Shown: positions 1 through 8,885, numbered from the stretch's first letter. The stretch is DNA of 64,000 nucleotides from Actinomycetota bacterium (GCA_014381945.1 JACNKQ010000075.1:46618-110617), one strand, 5' to 3'. The notes: generated from the sequence alone by a model not told the origin. Translations and numbers: made by a program.

Positions 1-49
1 GCGGTCGAGGCGGACCAGGCCGGCTGAAGGAGCCCAACCGGGCTCACGG

Positions 50-123
50 TGGAGGTGATGGGAATCGAACCCACGACTTCTACGTTGCGAACGTAGCGCT
101 CTAGCCGACTGAGCTACACCCCC
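50..123 (-). tRNA. tRNA-Ala, anticodon CGC
   Basis: The reverse strand folds as a complete cloverleaf. The acceptor stem GGGGGTG pairs with CACCTCC, and the third pair is G3-U70, the alanine identity element. The anticodon stem CTACG/CGTAG closes the loop TTCGCAA, giving anticodon CGC, which reads GCG codons. The T-loop is TTCGATT and the discriminator base is A. The three bases after it are CCG, so the 3' CCA is not encoded and must be added enzymatically. Confidence 0.95.
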
Positions 124-182
124 GCGGGCGGGGTGGATCGTAGCGGTGGGGACTGGGCGCCGGACGGGGCCGCGGGAGAGCC

Positions 183-641
183 TCAGTTCGCCTGGCGCCT
201 CAGGACCGCCTCGTCCTGCATTGGCCCACCGGCGTTGACCAGCATCGAGTTTGAGGGGCGGAACGGCACCACGACCCCGCTGTGCTCCAGTGTCCGTTGG
301 TGGCGGTTGGTGACCAGGAACGCGTAGCCCACCAGGGACAGGTCGACGAGGAAGTGGATGGTCCAGACCACCCCGCCTACGGCGATACCGCCGAAGAAGG
401 TGAAGCCGGCCACCCCGGCGAGCGTGAAGAGAATGTCACGGCGACGCCGACGTGCGGAACCGGGGTCGCCCGGCACGGACGTGGCCGCTCGCTGGATGGT
501 CCGGAAGCCATGTGCATCGAGGCGGGTGGAGGCGGACAGGGCGGCAATCGGCCGCGGTGACGCGAGCCGTCTCGTGCGTCGGATGACCGGTGGCAGCAAC
601 AGGGCCGTCCACAAGACACCGAGTCCCAGCAGGATCAGCAC
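183..641 (-). CDS. glpR: GlpR-like membrane protein (gephyrin-like molybdotransferase receptor family)
   Basis: A 152-residue membrane protein starting at GTG 641, chosen because GAGAGGA lies just upstream and translation begins directly in a hydrophobic helix. Residues 1-20 form a transmembrane segment ending in PPVIRRTRR. A basic cytoplasmic stretch follows (about 25-68), then RRRRR and two more hydrophobic helices (about 70-110), and a charged tail. This order (N-terminal helix with a W and P-P, cytoplasmic linker, RRRR plus paired C-terminal helices) matches my memory of actinobacterial GlpR, the membrane receptor of Glp in Corynebacterium division. The nearby Glp homologue at 2322-3527 supports it. 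It is short for the family, whose linkers are often longer. Family identity is inference from topology and context; an unrelated membrane protein is possible. Confidence 0.6.
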   Translation of the reverse strand: MLILLGLGVLWTALLLPPVIRRTRRLASPRPIAALSASTRLDAHGFRTIQRAATSVPGDPGSARRRRRDILFTLAGVAGFTFFGGIAVGGVVWTIHFLVDLSLVGYAFLVTNRHQRTLEHSGVVVPFRPSNSMLVNAGGPMQDEAVLRRQAN

Positions 642-720
642 GGGCTGTCTTCCTCTCGAATCCACCGATCGTCCATCGAGCGCACAACGTAGTGGTCCGC
701 TCGTGTGAAATGGTGGATTT

Positions 721-762
721 CCACGCGCTGGGTGCGCGAAAGCACGCGCGTTGAGCGCGTGG
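721..762. repeat. Long inverted repeat between the glpR-like gene and moaC
   Basis: CCACGCGCT at 721-729 is perfectly complementary to AGCGCGTGG at 754-762. The bases between are also rich in GCGC/GTGC-GCAC pairs, so a long GC hairpin can form. There is no T-tract on either side, so it is not a canonical intrinsic terminator. It may end or attenuate the moaC transcript, or protect its 3' end. Confidence 0.6.
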
Positions 763-781
763 CGAACGGGATACCGCCGGA

Positions 782-1285
782 TCAGGTGGCGCGACGCCAG
801 GAACCCGACCGACCCCCGTCCTTTTCCCAGAGGGCCACGTCGGTGATCACCATGGACCGGTCGAGCGCCTTGCACATGTCGTAGACGGTGAGCGCCGCCA
901 CCGTGCATGCCGTGAGCGCCTCCATCTCGACGCCGGTCCGCTCGACCGTCTCCACCGTGGCCTCGACGGCGACGTGGGACTCCCCCACCTCGAGGTCGAC
1001 CGCAACCGAACTCAGCATCAGCGGATGGCAGAGCGGCACCAGCTCGGAGGTGCGCTTCGCCGCCTGGATGCCCGCCACACGTGCCACGGCCAACACGTCG
1101 CCCTTGGGGACGGACCCCCCGACCAGGGCCTCCGCCGTCTCGGGCGACATCTCGATCCGGGAGCGAGCCACCGCCCGACGCCGCGTCGGCTCCTTGGCAC
1201 CGACGTCGACCATGCGGGCGCCGCCGGCCTCGTCGAGATGAGTGAACGTCCGGTCCCCGGCAGCCACATCCTCGGCCTCGGCCAT
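782..1285 (-). CDS. moaC: Cyclic pyranopterin monophosphate synthase MoaC
   Basis: MoaC converts the 3',8-cyclo-GTP product of MoaA into cyclic pyranopterin monophosphate, the first stable molybdenum cofactor intermediate, in the cytoplasm. The 167-residue protein has the usual family length. Its conserved blocks are LCHPLMLSS (about 85-93), [10 protein letters not shown] (117-126), MCKALDRSM (137-145) and the C-terminal KDGGRSGSW, the counterpart of the KSGGKSG active-site loop. The ATG at 1285 lies 8 bases after the moaA stop, so the two genes are almost certainly co-transcribed. An upstream in-frame extension has no MoaC features and was discarded. Confidence 0.95.
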   Translation of the reverse strand: MAEAEDVAAGDRTFTHLDEAGGARMVDVGAKEPTRRRAVARSRIEMSPETAEALVGGSVPKGDVLAVARVAGIQAAKRTSELVPLCHPLMLSSVAVDLEVGESHVAVEATVETVERTGVEMEALTACTVAALTVYDMCKALDRSMVITDVALWEKDGGRSGSWRRAT

Positions 1286-1293
1286 GTCGATCC

Positions 1294-2274
1294 TCAGCCG
1301 CCGATCTGCGACATGGAACGGGACGGCCGGATGAAGTTGACCTGCCCGATGCCATGGCCGGCCCACTTGGCGGTGACCGCCGCCTCGAACACGGCCGACA
1401 GCTCGTCGTCGACGGCGCCCGAACGCAACGCCGCCTTCACATCGAACTCGTCGACGGCAAAGAGGCAGTTGCGGAACTGCCCGTCGGCGGTGAGTCGGAT
1501 CCGGTCGCACGAGTCGCAGAACTTCCGGGTCACGCTGGCGACGACGCCGACCTCGCCGCCACCGTCCGTGTAGCGGAAGCGGGTGGCGGGAGCCGATGTC
1601 CGCTCGATGGCCTCCAGCGGGAACACGGCGCCGATGGCCGCCACGATCTCCTCCTGGCTGACCACCGAACGCACATTCCACGCCTCGTCGGCGTCGAGGG
1701 GCATGAACTCGATGAAGCGGACGACGACGCCCCGCTCCCGGCCGAAGCGGGCGAAGTCGACGATCTCGTCATCGTTGACGCCGCGCATCACAACGACGTT
1801 GACCTTGACGGGATCGAAGCCGACCTCGATCGCCGCATCGATGCCGTCGAGCACCTTCGGCAGCTCGTCGCGCAGCGTCAACTCAGCGAAGCGGTCGGTC
1901 CGCAGTGAATCGAGTGACACGTTGATGCGGCGCAGACCGGCGTCCGCCAGCCGCCGCGCCAGGAGCCGTAGCGTCGAGCCGTTGGTCGTGAGCGCCAGGT
2001 CCGCCGGCAGTCCCGCCAGCATGCCGACGAGGTGCGGAAGGTTCGCCCGCACGGTCGGCTCGCCTCCGGTGAGACGGATGCTCTCGACGCCGTGGCGCTC
2101 GACCAGCAGCCGTGCCACCCGCTCGATCTCCTCGAAGGTGAGCAGGTCGTCACGGGGCACCCACTCGAGCCCCTCGGCCGGCATGCAGTAGCCGCACCGG
2201 AAGTTGCACCGGTCGGTCACCGAGATGCGCAGGTCGCGGTGGACCCGGCCGAAGCCGTCGACGAGGGGGCGCAT
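1294..2274 (-). CDS. moaA: GTP 3',8-cyclase MoaA (radical SAM)
   Basis: A radical-SAM enzyme that makes 3',8-cyclo-GTP with MoaC as the next step. The N-terminal cluster motif is CNFRCGYC (CxxxCxxC), followed by the SAM-binding [10 protein letters not shown]. The second cluster motif, [10 protein letters not shown], continues to a third Cys (FRNCLF) in C-x2-C-x13-C spacing. The chain ends in the double glycine of QIGG, needed for activity in the family. I chose ATG 2274, which leaves eight residues before the conserved [11 protein letters not shown]. An upstream ATG at 2322 overlaps the glp stop as TGATG and would add 16 poorly conserved residues; neither start has a convincing Shine-Dalgarno. 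It sits between glp and moaC in one operon. Confidence 0.95.
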   Translation of the reverse strand: MRPLVDGFGRVHRDLRISVTDRCNFRCGYCMPAEGLEWVPRDDLLTFEEIERVARLLVERHGVESIRLTGGEPTVRANLPHLVGMLAGLPADLALTTNGSTLRLLARRLADAGLRRINVSLDSLRTDRFAELTLRDELPKVLDGIDAAIEVGFDPVKVNVVVMRGVNDDEIVDFARFGRERGVVVRFIEFMPLDADEAWNVRSVVSQEEIVAAIGAVFPLEAIERTSAPATRFRYTDGGGEVGVVASVTRKFCDSCDRIRLTADGQFRNCLFAVDEFDVKAALRSGAVDDELSAVFEAAVTAKWAGHGIGQVNFIRPSRSMSQIGG

Positions 2275-2321
2275 CACGCTGCACAGCGTAGAGGCACACC
2301 GGGGCCGGAGGGGCACCGGCA

Positions 2322-3527
2322 TCAGTGCAGCAGCAGGACCTCGACCACATCGCCATCGGCAACACCGTCGCCGTCGGGCAGGACCGCCAGGCCGTCGGCA
2401 CCGGCCATCGCCGTCAGCTGGTGCGAGCCCTGGCCCCCGGCAGAGGCCACCCGGTAGGCGCCGTCCCGATAGTCGACCAGGACCCTGGCGAAGTGGACCT
2501 TGCCGTCCGGTCGACGTGGCAACCCGCCATCGGCGACGGCGCTCACCAGGGGCCGCCCGGTCACCGTGTGCCCAGCCATGGCCCGCAGTGCAGGCCGGGC
2601 GAACAACTCGAACGACACCATCGACGACACGGGATTGCCCGGTAGGCCGAACACCGGCACCCCGGCAACCGTCCCGAACGCAAGCGGCTTGGCCGGCCGG
2701 ATCGCCACCTGCATCCAGCGCATGACGCCGATCCGATCGAGCACCACCTTCACGTAGTCGAAGTCACCCATGCTCACCCCGCCCGTCGTGAGCAGGGCAT
2801 CACAGGACTCGACGCCGGCAAGCAGGGCTGCCTCGATGTCCGCCTCATCGTCCCGGACGAGGCCGAGGTCGACGGCGTCGAATCCCGACCCCCCGACCAA
2901 CGCAAGCAGCCCCGGCCGGTTCGAGTCACGGATCTGCCCCAGGGCGAGGGCGCTGCCGTCGGCGACCAACTCGTCGCCGGTCGAGATGACGCCGACCCGG
3001 GGGCGCCGGAAGACCGGCACCTCGTGGAGGTTGATGCTCGCCAGCACGCCGACGTGGCCCGGTCCGATTGCCGTGCCGGGCGCAAACACCACCTGCCCGG
3101 GCTCGAGGTCCTCGCCGGCATCCCGGATGTGGTTGCCCACTGGAACCTCCACCTCCACATCGACCAGCTCGCCATCGAACTGCCCGGAAACGCTCGTGCG
3201 CTCCACCATCACCACGGCATCCGCACCGGACGGCACAGGGGCGCCGGTCATGATCCGGATGGCCTCACCCGGGCCGACAGGCCGGTCGGGCGCTGCTCCT
3301 GCGGCAAGCGTCCCGACAACCGTCAGGCGGACCGGTGCACCGACGGTGTCAGCGGCACGGACGGCGAACCCGTCCATCGCCGTGTTGGCAAAGGGAGGCA
3401 CGGCCTCCGTGGCGACCACCGGCTCGGCCAGCACCAGGCCGAGCGCCTCGCTGAGCGCCACCGTGGTGGCCACCGGAGCCGGGCAGCGGTCCCGAACGTG
3501 GGCCTGTGCCTCGTCGAGCGGGATCAT
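2322..3527 (-). CDS. glp: Gephyrin-like molybdotransferase Glp (MoeA family)
   Basis: A MoeA/gephyrin-E homologue of 401 residues, the usual size, which inserts molybdate into adenylylated molybdopterin. Domain I begins with the hallmark PPFANTAMDG (44-53). The MoCF-type domain shows GVISTGDELV and TTGGVSMGDFDYVK. Domain IV has PAKPLAFG and GLPGNPVSSMVSF. In Corynebacterium the actinobacterial paralogue called Glp binds FtsZ and the membrane receptor GlpR; the GlpR-like gene three genes downstream makes that role plausible here. The start ATG 3527 has a GGAG 8 bases upstream. Whether it is catalytic, structural or both cannot be told from sequence; all expected enzymatic motifs are present. 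Confidence 0.9.
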   Translation of the reverse strand: MIPLDEAQAHVRDRCPAPVATTVALSEALGLVLAEPVVATEAVPPFANTAMDGFAVRAADTVGAPVRLTVVGTLAAGAAPDRPVGPGEAIRIMTGAPVPSGADAVVMVERTSVSGQFDGELVDVEVEVPVGNHIRDAGEDLEPGQVVFAPGTAIGPGHVGVLASINLHEVPVFRRPRVGVISTGDELVADGSALALGQIRDSNRPGLLALVGGSGFDAVDLGLVRDDEADIEAALLAGVESCDALLTTGGVSMGDFDYVKVVLDRIGVMRWMQVAIRPAKPLAFGTVAGVPVFGLPGNPVSSMVSFELFARPALRAMAGHTVTGRPLVSAVADGGLPRRPDGKVHFARVLVDYRDGAYRVASAGGQGSHQLTAMAGADGLAVLPDGDGVADGDVVEVLLLH

Positions 3528-3575
3528 CGCTTTGCTCCGGGAAGGGTTGTCTACAGTGCGGCGGTCGGGGTGAGG

Positions 3576-4193
3576 CTACCCAGAAGAACCGTCCGGTTCC
3601 GGTCTCCTCCATGTCGTCTCGTTGCCCGTTGCAAGCCGCCGGATGTTGCCCTCGTGTCGGACCAGGACGAGCAACGAGATGACCAGGGCTATGGCCAACT
3701 CCCGGCCAGTGCCCCCGAAAGCCCAGATCAGGATCGGGGTCGCCACGGCCATCACGATCGACCCCAGGGAGGCCGTGCGGCTGACACGGGCCGCAACGGC
3801 GAAGAGCGCCAGGTCGATGACCGCCACAAGGGGGAACAGCACGAAGGCGCCGCCACCAGCTGTCGCCACTCCCTTGCCGCCACGGAGCCTGCGGGTGACG
3901 GGTAGGACGTGGCCCAGCACTGCGGCAGCCCAGCAGAACAGTGCCAACTGCCGCGAGACGACTACCCAACCGAGTCCGGCGGCGATCGCCCCCTTGCCGG
4001 CATCTGCAGTGAACACGTACAGGCCGGCCCGACGACCGGCAGTCCGGTAGACGTTGGTGGCGCCCGGGTTCCCCGACCCCGATCGCGTCGGGTCTACACC
4101 GCGGCGGCCGGCGAACAGGTGGGCTGAGGGAAAGGTGCCGAGGAGATAGGCGCCGACCACGAACAACAGCGCCAGCGGGACCTGATCCGTCAT
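3576..4193 (-). CDS. plsY: Acyl-phosphate:glycerol-3-phosphate acyltransferase PlsY
   Basis: A polytopic membrane enzyme of 205 residues that transfers acyl groups from acyl-phosphate to glycerol-3-phosphate, the first acylation of phospholipid synthesis. All three PlsY signature loops are visible: GSGNPGATN (about 39-47, usually GSGNIGATN), GHVLP then RGGKGVAT (about 94-111), and the C-terminal RHEGNIRRLATGNE. Hydrophobic helices separate them in the usual five-helix pattern. The gene ends 48 bases before glp and is probably read in the same direction as that operon. The partner PlsX is not in the window. Confidence 0.95.
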   Translation of the reverse strand: MTDQVPLALLFVVGAYLLGTFPSAHLFAGRRGVDPTRSGSGNPGATNVYRTAGRRAGLYVFTADAGKGAIAAGLGWVVVSRQLALFCWAAAVLGHVLPVTRRLRGGKGVATAGGGAFVLFPLVAVIDLALFAVAARVSRTASLGSIVMAVATPILIWAFGGTGRELAIALVISLLVLVRHEGNIRRLATGNETTWRRPEPDGSSG

Positions 4194-4323
4194 GCCCCAA
4201 TGATCACCGCAAAATGGTGCGTTGCGGCGGATACGGGCACCCGGGGGCCGCCGCTAGACTCACCACCCTGCCGGTGGACGTCTTCTTCGAGACCCGCCGG
4301 CGCCCTTCCCCCTACCCGGACCG

Positions 4324-4341
4324 AGCGAGCGAGCGAGCGAT
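4324..4341. repeat. Tetranucleotide repeat (GAGC)n
   Basis: About four and a half copies of GAGC lie directly upstream of the FmdB-family start at 4348, within the 154-base divergent spacer between plsY and that gene. The copies occupy the place where a ribosome binding site would be expected. Confidence 0.6.
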
Positions 4342-4347
4342 CAGGCA

Positions 4348-4686
4348 ATGCCCACGTACCAGTACCGCTGCAAGCAGTGCGCAACCGAGTTCGAGGTCCG
4401 TCAGTCCTTTGCCGACGACCCGCTGACCGACTGCACCGACGCGTCATGCGACGGAACTGTGAGCAAGGTCTTCAAAGGGGTCGGCATCTCGTTCAAGGGC
4501 GACGGCTTCTACAAAAACGACCACGGATCGTCGGCCAGGACCCGGCCCACCTCGACCGATTCCGAGGAGTCGAAGTCGTCGAAAAGCTCTTCCGAATCGT
4601 CGAACGGCGCCTCCGACTCTTCGGGTGGCACCAAAGAGAAGGCCCCGGCCACGAGTTCCACCTCGACCAGCGGTTCCTCCGACTGA
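4348..4686 (+). CDS. FmdB-family zinc ribbon protein
   Basis: A 112-residue protein in two parts. Residues 1-50 form an FmdB/CxxC zinc ribbon: it opens MPTYQYRCKQC, carries a second pair of cysteines around 32-38 (DCTDASCDG), then KVFKGVGISFKGDGFY, all typical of the family. Residues 55-112 are a low-complexity Ser/Thr/Glu/Lys tail, probably disordered. FmdB ribbons are widespread and of unclear role. The next gene encodes a SAF-domain protein, a pairing I recall as common in actinobacteria. The start has only a weak AGG at very short spacing, preceded by a GAGC repeat. Confidence 0.85.
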   Translation: MPTYQYRCKQCATEFEVRQSFADDPLTDCTDASCDGTVSKVFKGVGISFKGDGFYKNDHGSSARTRPTSTDSEESKSSKSSSESSNGASDSSGGTKEKAPATSSTSTSGSSD

Positions 4687-4752
4687 TCCGCAGGCCTGAT
4701 CCCTCACAGGCCGACCCGGCTTCCCCGCCATCCGCCCACACCTGGAGGCGCC

Positions 4753-5172
4753 ATGGCGTACCTCCTCGCCCGCATGCGCATGTGGGCCGCACATCACCGG
4801 CTGGCCTGGTGGCTGGCCGCCGGCACCCTCGCACTGGTCACCGGCCTCGCCGTCGATGCCGCAGCATCGGCTCCTCCCTGCCCGACGTCCGATTCGGCAT
4901 CCATCGACGACCGACCGGCCCCACGATCGGGAGAACGGGCCATCGCCCTCGACCGGGGCTCCAACCGGCTCCCACTCGTACCCGGCGACCGCGTCGACCT
5001 CTACGCCGTCGACGACCTCTCGTCGTCCGGCCGGCTCCTCGTGGGCGCCGCCCGCGTACTCGACCTCGACGACGAGACCGTCACCGTCGCCGTACCCCGT
5101 CGGGACGTGGCGGGCGTGACCACCGCCCGCCGGTGGGGCGACGTGGCATTGGCGCTGGTGCCCCAGGGCTGA
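4753..5172 (+). CDS. SAF-domain membrane-anchored protein (CpaB/RcpC-like)
   Basis: A 139-residue protein. After a basic N-terminus, residues about 17-37 form one hydrophobic helix (signal anchor). The remainder is a short extracytoplasmic domain with VPGDRVDLYAVDD and VLDLDDETVTVAVPRRD, the pattern of SAF/RcpC domains seen in pilus-assembly CpaB proteins. No other pilus genes are present, so a pilus role is not supported. A good GGAGG precedes the ATG. It probably forms an operon with the FmdB-type gene 66 bases upstream and converges on uppP with a 9-base gap. Confidence 0.7.
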   Translation: MAYLLARMRMWAAHHRLAWWLAAGTLALVTGLAVDAAASAPPCPTSDSASIDDRPAPRSGERAIALDRGSNRLPLVPGDRVDLYAVDDLSSSGRLLVGAARVLDLDDETVTVAVPRRDVAGVTTARRWGDVALALVPQG

Positions 5173-5181
5173 CACACAGCC

Positions 5182-5997
5182 TCAGCGGACGGCCAGGACC
5201 AGCAGGACGCCCAGTCCGAGCAGCACCCGGTAGACGACGAAGCCGCCCATTCCCCTGTGGGTCAGCAGCCGCAGCATCCCGTGCACGGCGAACCATCCGC
5301 TCACCGCAGCCGTAAGGGTCCCCACGGCGAACGCCGGCCACCAGGCCGACGGAACCCGGACGTCGAAGGCCGACAGCAGGCCCGCCCCGGCGATCACCGG
5401 GACGCTCATCAGGAACACCAGACGGGCCGCCGACACCCGTTCGAGCCCGAGCACACGGGCTGCGGTGAGCGCCGCTCCGGACCGCGAAACGCCCGGCTGG
5501 AACGCCAGGCCCTGCGCCAGCCCGAGCACGAGTGCATCCCGGACCTGCAGCGAACCCGGTTCCCGGTCGCCGGGTCGCCGGTCGGCGGCCCCCAGCAGGA
5601 GGCCGAAGCCGATCAGGCACACGGCGACCAGCCAGGTCCGGTCGCCGAGGTCCGCAGTCGAGGAGAGCACGAGCACGCCGATGAGCCCGGTCGGCACGGC
5701 CGTCACGAGCAGGAGGCCCCCGATCCGGGCCTCGGATATGTCGTGTGGGCGACCGGCAGCCGACGACAGGAGCGCCACGCCGTAGCGCCGGATGTCGTCA
5801 CGAAGGTAGGCGACGACCCCCACGAGGGTCCCCAGGTGCAACGCCACGTCGAAGGCGTTCTCGAGGGCCTGATCGCCTCCGAAGTCGTCCCATCCGAAGA
5901 GCCACGGCACCAGCACCAGGTGGCCGCTCGACGAGACCGGCAGGAACTCGGTGAGCCCCTGGACGATCCCGAGGATCAGGGCGTGGAGCAGAGACAT
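5182..5997 (-). CDS. uppP: Undecaprenyl-diphosphate phosphatase UppP/BacA
   Basis: An integral membrane phosphatase that recycles undecaprenyl diphosphate to the monophosphate carrier used in cell wall synthesis. The 271-residue protein is of family length. The first signature, QGLTEFLPVSSSGHL, spans about 13-27 with the catalytic Glu. The second, PGVSRSG, is at 168-174. About eight hydrophobic helices are visible. ATG 5997 was chosen because the protein then starts directly with the first helix; an upstream in-frame extension is Arg-rich and unlike the family. It is downstream of tldE on the same strand with a 23-base gap. Confidence 0.95.
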   Translation of the reverse strand: MSLLHALILGIVQGLTEFLPVSSSGHLVLVPWLFGWDDFGGDQALENAFDVALHLGTLVGVVAYLRDDIRRYGVALLSSAAGRPHDISEARIGGLLLVTAVPTGLIGVLVLSSTADLGDRTWLVAVCLIGFGLLLGAADRRPGDREPGSLQVRDALVLGLAQGLAFQPGVSRSGAALTAARVLGLERVSAARLVFLMSVPVIAGAGLLSAFDVRVPSAWWPAFAVGTLTAAVSGWFAVHGMLRLLTHRGMGGFVVYRVLLGLGVLLVLAVR

Positions 5998-6020
5998 CGT
6001 CGTCCGTTCGCCGTTGCCGG

Positions 6021-7361
6021 TCAGGCCCCGGAGACTGTCACGTCGCCGATGACCAGCGACACGCCGGCGGCACGCATCGGTAGCCATTCGAGGTCGCCAC
6101 CGACCTCGATGACGTCCTGGAGCATCTTCTGGATGGTCGAGGCGATCGTGAACTCGCGGACGGGCTCGGCCAATGCCCCCCGTCGGATGCGCAACCCCTC
6201 GGCGCCGGTGGAGAAATCGCCGCTCACGGGGTTGACGCCGGAATGCAGGCCGCTCACGCCCTGGACGAGCAGTCCGTCTTCGACATCGGCCACCAGCTCG
6301 GCCTGGGAGCGGGAGCCCTGAACCAGCGCCAGGGCCTGGACGCCGACACCAGGCGTCGACGCATAGCCGCGGACCGCCGACCCCGTCGAGGCACCACCAG
6401 AACGCCGCCCCGTGTAGCTGTTGTGCACGAAGCGAAGCAGGCGACCGTCCTCGAGCAACACGTTGCGACGGGTCGCCAGGCCCTCGCCGTCGACAGCGGT
6501 GGCGGTGAAGGCAGCTACGTCGGTCGGATCGTCGATGAGCGTCAGCGACGGGGCGGCAACCTCCTCACCGAGTCGGTCGGCGAACAGGGAACGGCCCTTG
6601 AGCACGCTCTCCCCGTTGAGCGTGGATCCCACTATCCCGAGGAACTGTGCGCTCACCCAGGGGTCCAGCACCACGGTCAGGCGGGCCGAATCGGGCTTGA
6701 CGGCCCCCAGCAGCCGGGTCGCCCGCTCGACCGCATCGGCGGCGGCCCGCTCCGGGTCCAGGTCGCCGGGTTGGCGGCCGATCGAGAACCCGAAGCCGGT
6801 CTGGGTCTCGCCGTTGTCGCCTGCCAGCACCGAGGCCGACAGGTAGCACCCGGTCTCCCGACTGGTCGAACGGATGCCGGTCGTGGTCACGACTGCCGAT
6901 TCGGAGATCGAGTCGACGTACTCGGCTGACTCGACGCCGACGATGCGTGGGTCGGCCTCGCCCACCAGGCGCTCGAGTTCGAGGGCCGCGGCGACCTTGG
7001 CCCCGGTCGGATGGTCGGTGAGGGCTGCCCGATGGAGGTCGAGTTCTGCGGGCGGGATGCCATCCGGTTCGGCAACCGCACACCACTCGTCCGTCGTGGC
7101 GAAGGCGACATTGTCGCGGGCCTCGGCGAGGGTCTCGGCGAGTACGTCGAGGTCGAGGGTGCCGGCGTGGGCGAACCCCTGCCTGCCATTAATCACGACC
7201 CTGATGCCCACGCCCTGGGACTCGGCGACCGTGAGCGACTCGACCTGTTGCCCGTAGGCACGCACCTCAGTCTCACGCTCGTGGACCGCAAATACCTCGA
7301 CCTGTTCGTCGGAGGACGCCCAGCCGATGACCCTGTCGGCGATGTCGATGAGATCTGTCAC
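6021..7361 (-). CDS. tldE: TldE/PmbA subunit of the TldD-TldE metalloprotease
   Basis: The 446-residue non-catalytic partner of the TldD-TldE heterodimer, a metalloprotease that degrades or trims unfolded and modified peptides. It shows the family order: an N-terminal domain with YGQQVESLTVAESQGVGIRV and the barrel domain with FGFSIGRQPGDLD, RNVLLEDGRLLRF, then GVNPVSGDFSTGAEGLRIRRG near the C-terminus. It lacks the HExxxH zinc motif, as expected for TldE. Its start lies one base after the tldD stop, so the subunits are co-translated in the usual D-then-E order. No ribosomally made peptide precursor is evident nearby. Confidence 0.93.
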   Translation of the reverse strand: MTDLIDIADRVIGWASSDEQVEVFAVHERETEVRAYGQQVESLTVAESQGVGIRVVINGRQGFAHAGTLDLDVLAETLAEARDNVAFATTDEWCAVAEPDGIPPAELDLHRAALTDHPTGAKVAAALELERLVGEADPRIVGVESAEYVDSISESAVVTTTGIRSTSRETGCYLSASVLAGDNGETQTGFGFSIGRQPGDLDPERAAADAVERATRLLGAVKPDSARLTVVLDPWVSAQFLGIVGSTLNGESVLKGRSLFADRLGEEVAAPSLTLIDDPTDVAAFTATAVDGEGLATRRNVLLEDGRLLRFVHNSYTGRRSGGASTGSAVRGYASTPGVGVQALALVQGSRSQAELVADVEDGLLVQGVSGLHSGVNPVSGDFSTGAEGLRIRRGALAEPVREFTIASTIQKMLQDVIEVGGDLEWLPMRAAGVSLVIGDVTVSGA

Positions 7362-7362
7362 C

Positions 7363-8781
7363 TCAGGCCGCCGTGCCGCCGACAGTCAGACGGGTCACCC
7401 GCAGGGTCGGCGTGCCATCGCCGACGGGAACGCCCTGGCCGTCCTTGCCGCAGGTGCCCGGTGAACCCATGGCGAAGTCACCTGCGATGGCGTCGATGTC
7501 CTGAAGCACGTCAGGGCCGTTGCCGATGAGGTTGCCCTCGCGGATCGGCGCCGTGATACGACCGTTTTCGATCAGGTAGGCCTCGGTCATGCCGAAGACG
7601 AAGTCGCCGGTGGCGGTGTTGACCTGCCCGCCCCCCAACTGGGCCACGTACACGCCCCGCATGGTGTCGGCCACGATGTCGTCCGGATCGGCATCGCCAC
7701 CGAGCAGGAAGGTGTTGGTCATGCGAACCATCGGGAGGTGCTGGTAGCTCTGGCGCCGTCCGTTGCCCGACGAGTCGCGGCCCTCCCTGCTCGCCCTGAG
7801 GTGGTCCCACATGTAGTCGGTGAGGACGCCGTCCTCGATCAGGACGTTGCGCCCTGCCGGCCTGCCCTCGTCGTCGATGGCGTAGCAGCCCCACTCGCCC
7901 GCCATCGTTCCGTCGTCGACAAGCGTCACGAACGGCGCAGCCACGACCTCACCCCGCCGGCCGGCGAACACCGAAGCCGACTTGGCGACCAGGTCGGCCT
8001 CGAGCCCGTGGCCACAGGCCTCGTGGAACAGGACACCGCCACCGCCGGGGCCCACCACGACCGGCATCTCACCGCTGGGGGCGGGCACGGCGTCGAGTTT
8101 GGTGATGGCACGGCGGGCCGCCCGACGGGCCAGGTCCGCCACGTCGACACGGTCGAAGAGCTCAAAGCCGACAGTGTGGCCGACCGACTCGCGACCGGTC
8201 TGCATCCCGCCGTCGCCGGCGGCGACGCACGACACCGAAAATAGGGTCCGAACCTGGTCGTCGCCGGTCAGGAGGCCGTCGGAGTTGGCGACCTGGATGC
8301 GGCGGCGGCTGTCCGCATAGCGGGCGGTGACCTGCCGGATTGCATCGTCCTCGCTGCGGGCGACCCGGTCGGCATCCTCGAGCAGTGCCACCTTGCGGGC
8401 CTTCGAAACGTCGGTCGGCAGCACGGCCACCACGCCCGGATGCACCACCTGGGCGGCGTTCAGCGCAACGGTCCTGCCGCTGCCACCTTCCCTGGCAGCG
8501 GCGGACGCCGCCTCGGCCGCCGACCGGAGGCCTTCGGGCGACAGGTCGGCGGTGTGCGCGAACCCTGTGGTCTCGCCGGACACGACCCGGATGCCCGCAC
8601 CACGGCTCCGCCCGCCCGTCAGCTCCTCGACCCGCCCGTCGTCGAAGAGGGCCGACATCGACCGACGATCCTCGACGAACACCTCGGCAAAATCACCGCC
8701 GGTACGCAGTGCAGCATCGAGCGTGTCGCGCAGGAGCGACGGATCGAGCAACCGTCCCGGCCCGTCTTCGCTGCTCGTCAT
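7363..8781 (-). CDS. tldD: TldD metalloprotease catalytic subunit
   Basis: The 472-residue catalytic subunit of the TldD-TldE peptidase. The zinc-binding HEACGH (HExxxH) lies at 253-258, preceded by the glycine run VVVGPGGGGVLF. The remaining family block is near the C-terminus (GTCGKDGQGVPVGDGTPTLRV) and contains the third-ligand Cys. The ATG at 8781 has GAGGGGAG about eight bases upstream, one of the clearer Shine-Dalgarno sites in the window. The gene is divergent from the hotdog-fold gene, with a 104-base spacer. Confidence 0.95.
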   Translation of the reverse strand: MTSSEDGPGRLLDPSLLRDTLDAALRTGGDFAEVFVEDRRSMSALFDDGRVEELTGGRSRGAGIRVVSGETTGFAHTADLSPEGLRSAAEAASAAAREGGSGRTVALNAAQVVHPGVVAVLPTDVSKARKVALLEDADRVARSEDDAIRQVTARYADSRRRIQVANSDGLLTGDDQVRTLFSVSCVAAGDGGMQTGRESVGHTVGFELFDRVDVADLARRAARRAITKLDAVPAPSGEMPVVVGPGGGGVLFHEACGHGLEADLVAKSASVFAGRRGEVVAAPFVTLVDDGTMAGEWGCYAIDDEGRPAGRNVLIEDGVLTDYMWDHLRASREGRDSSGNGRRQSYQHLPMVRMTNTFLLGGDADPDDIVADTMRGVYVAQLGGGQVNTATGDFVFGMTEAYLIENGRITAPIREGNLIGNGPDVLQDIDAIAGDFAMGSPGTCGKDGQGVPVGDGTPTLRVTRLTVGGTAA

Positions 8782-8873
8782 ACCTAGCGCTCCCCTCGTG
8801 GTGCACCGGTGGACGGCGACGCCCGTTGCCTTCGCCTGCGAATCCGGTCATTCCAACGCTCCCGGCGGGTGCG

Positions 8874-8885
8874 TATGGTACCGGG
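8874..8885 (+). promoter_or_regulatory. Leaderless -10 element of the hotdog gene
   Basis: TATGGT at 8874-8879 is followed by six bases and then GTG 8886, so transcription would begin at or next to the start codon. This decides for GTG 8886 over the downstream ATG 8922. Confidence 0.65.
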
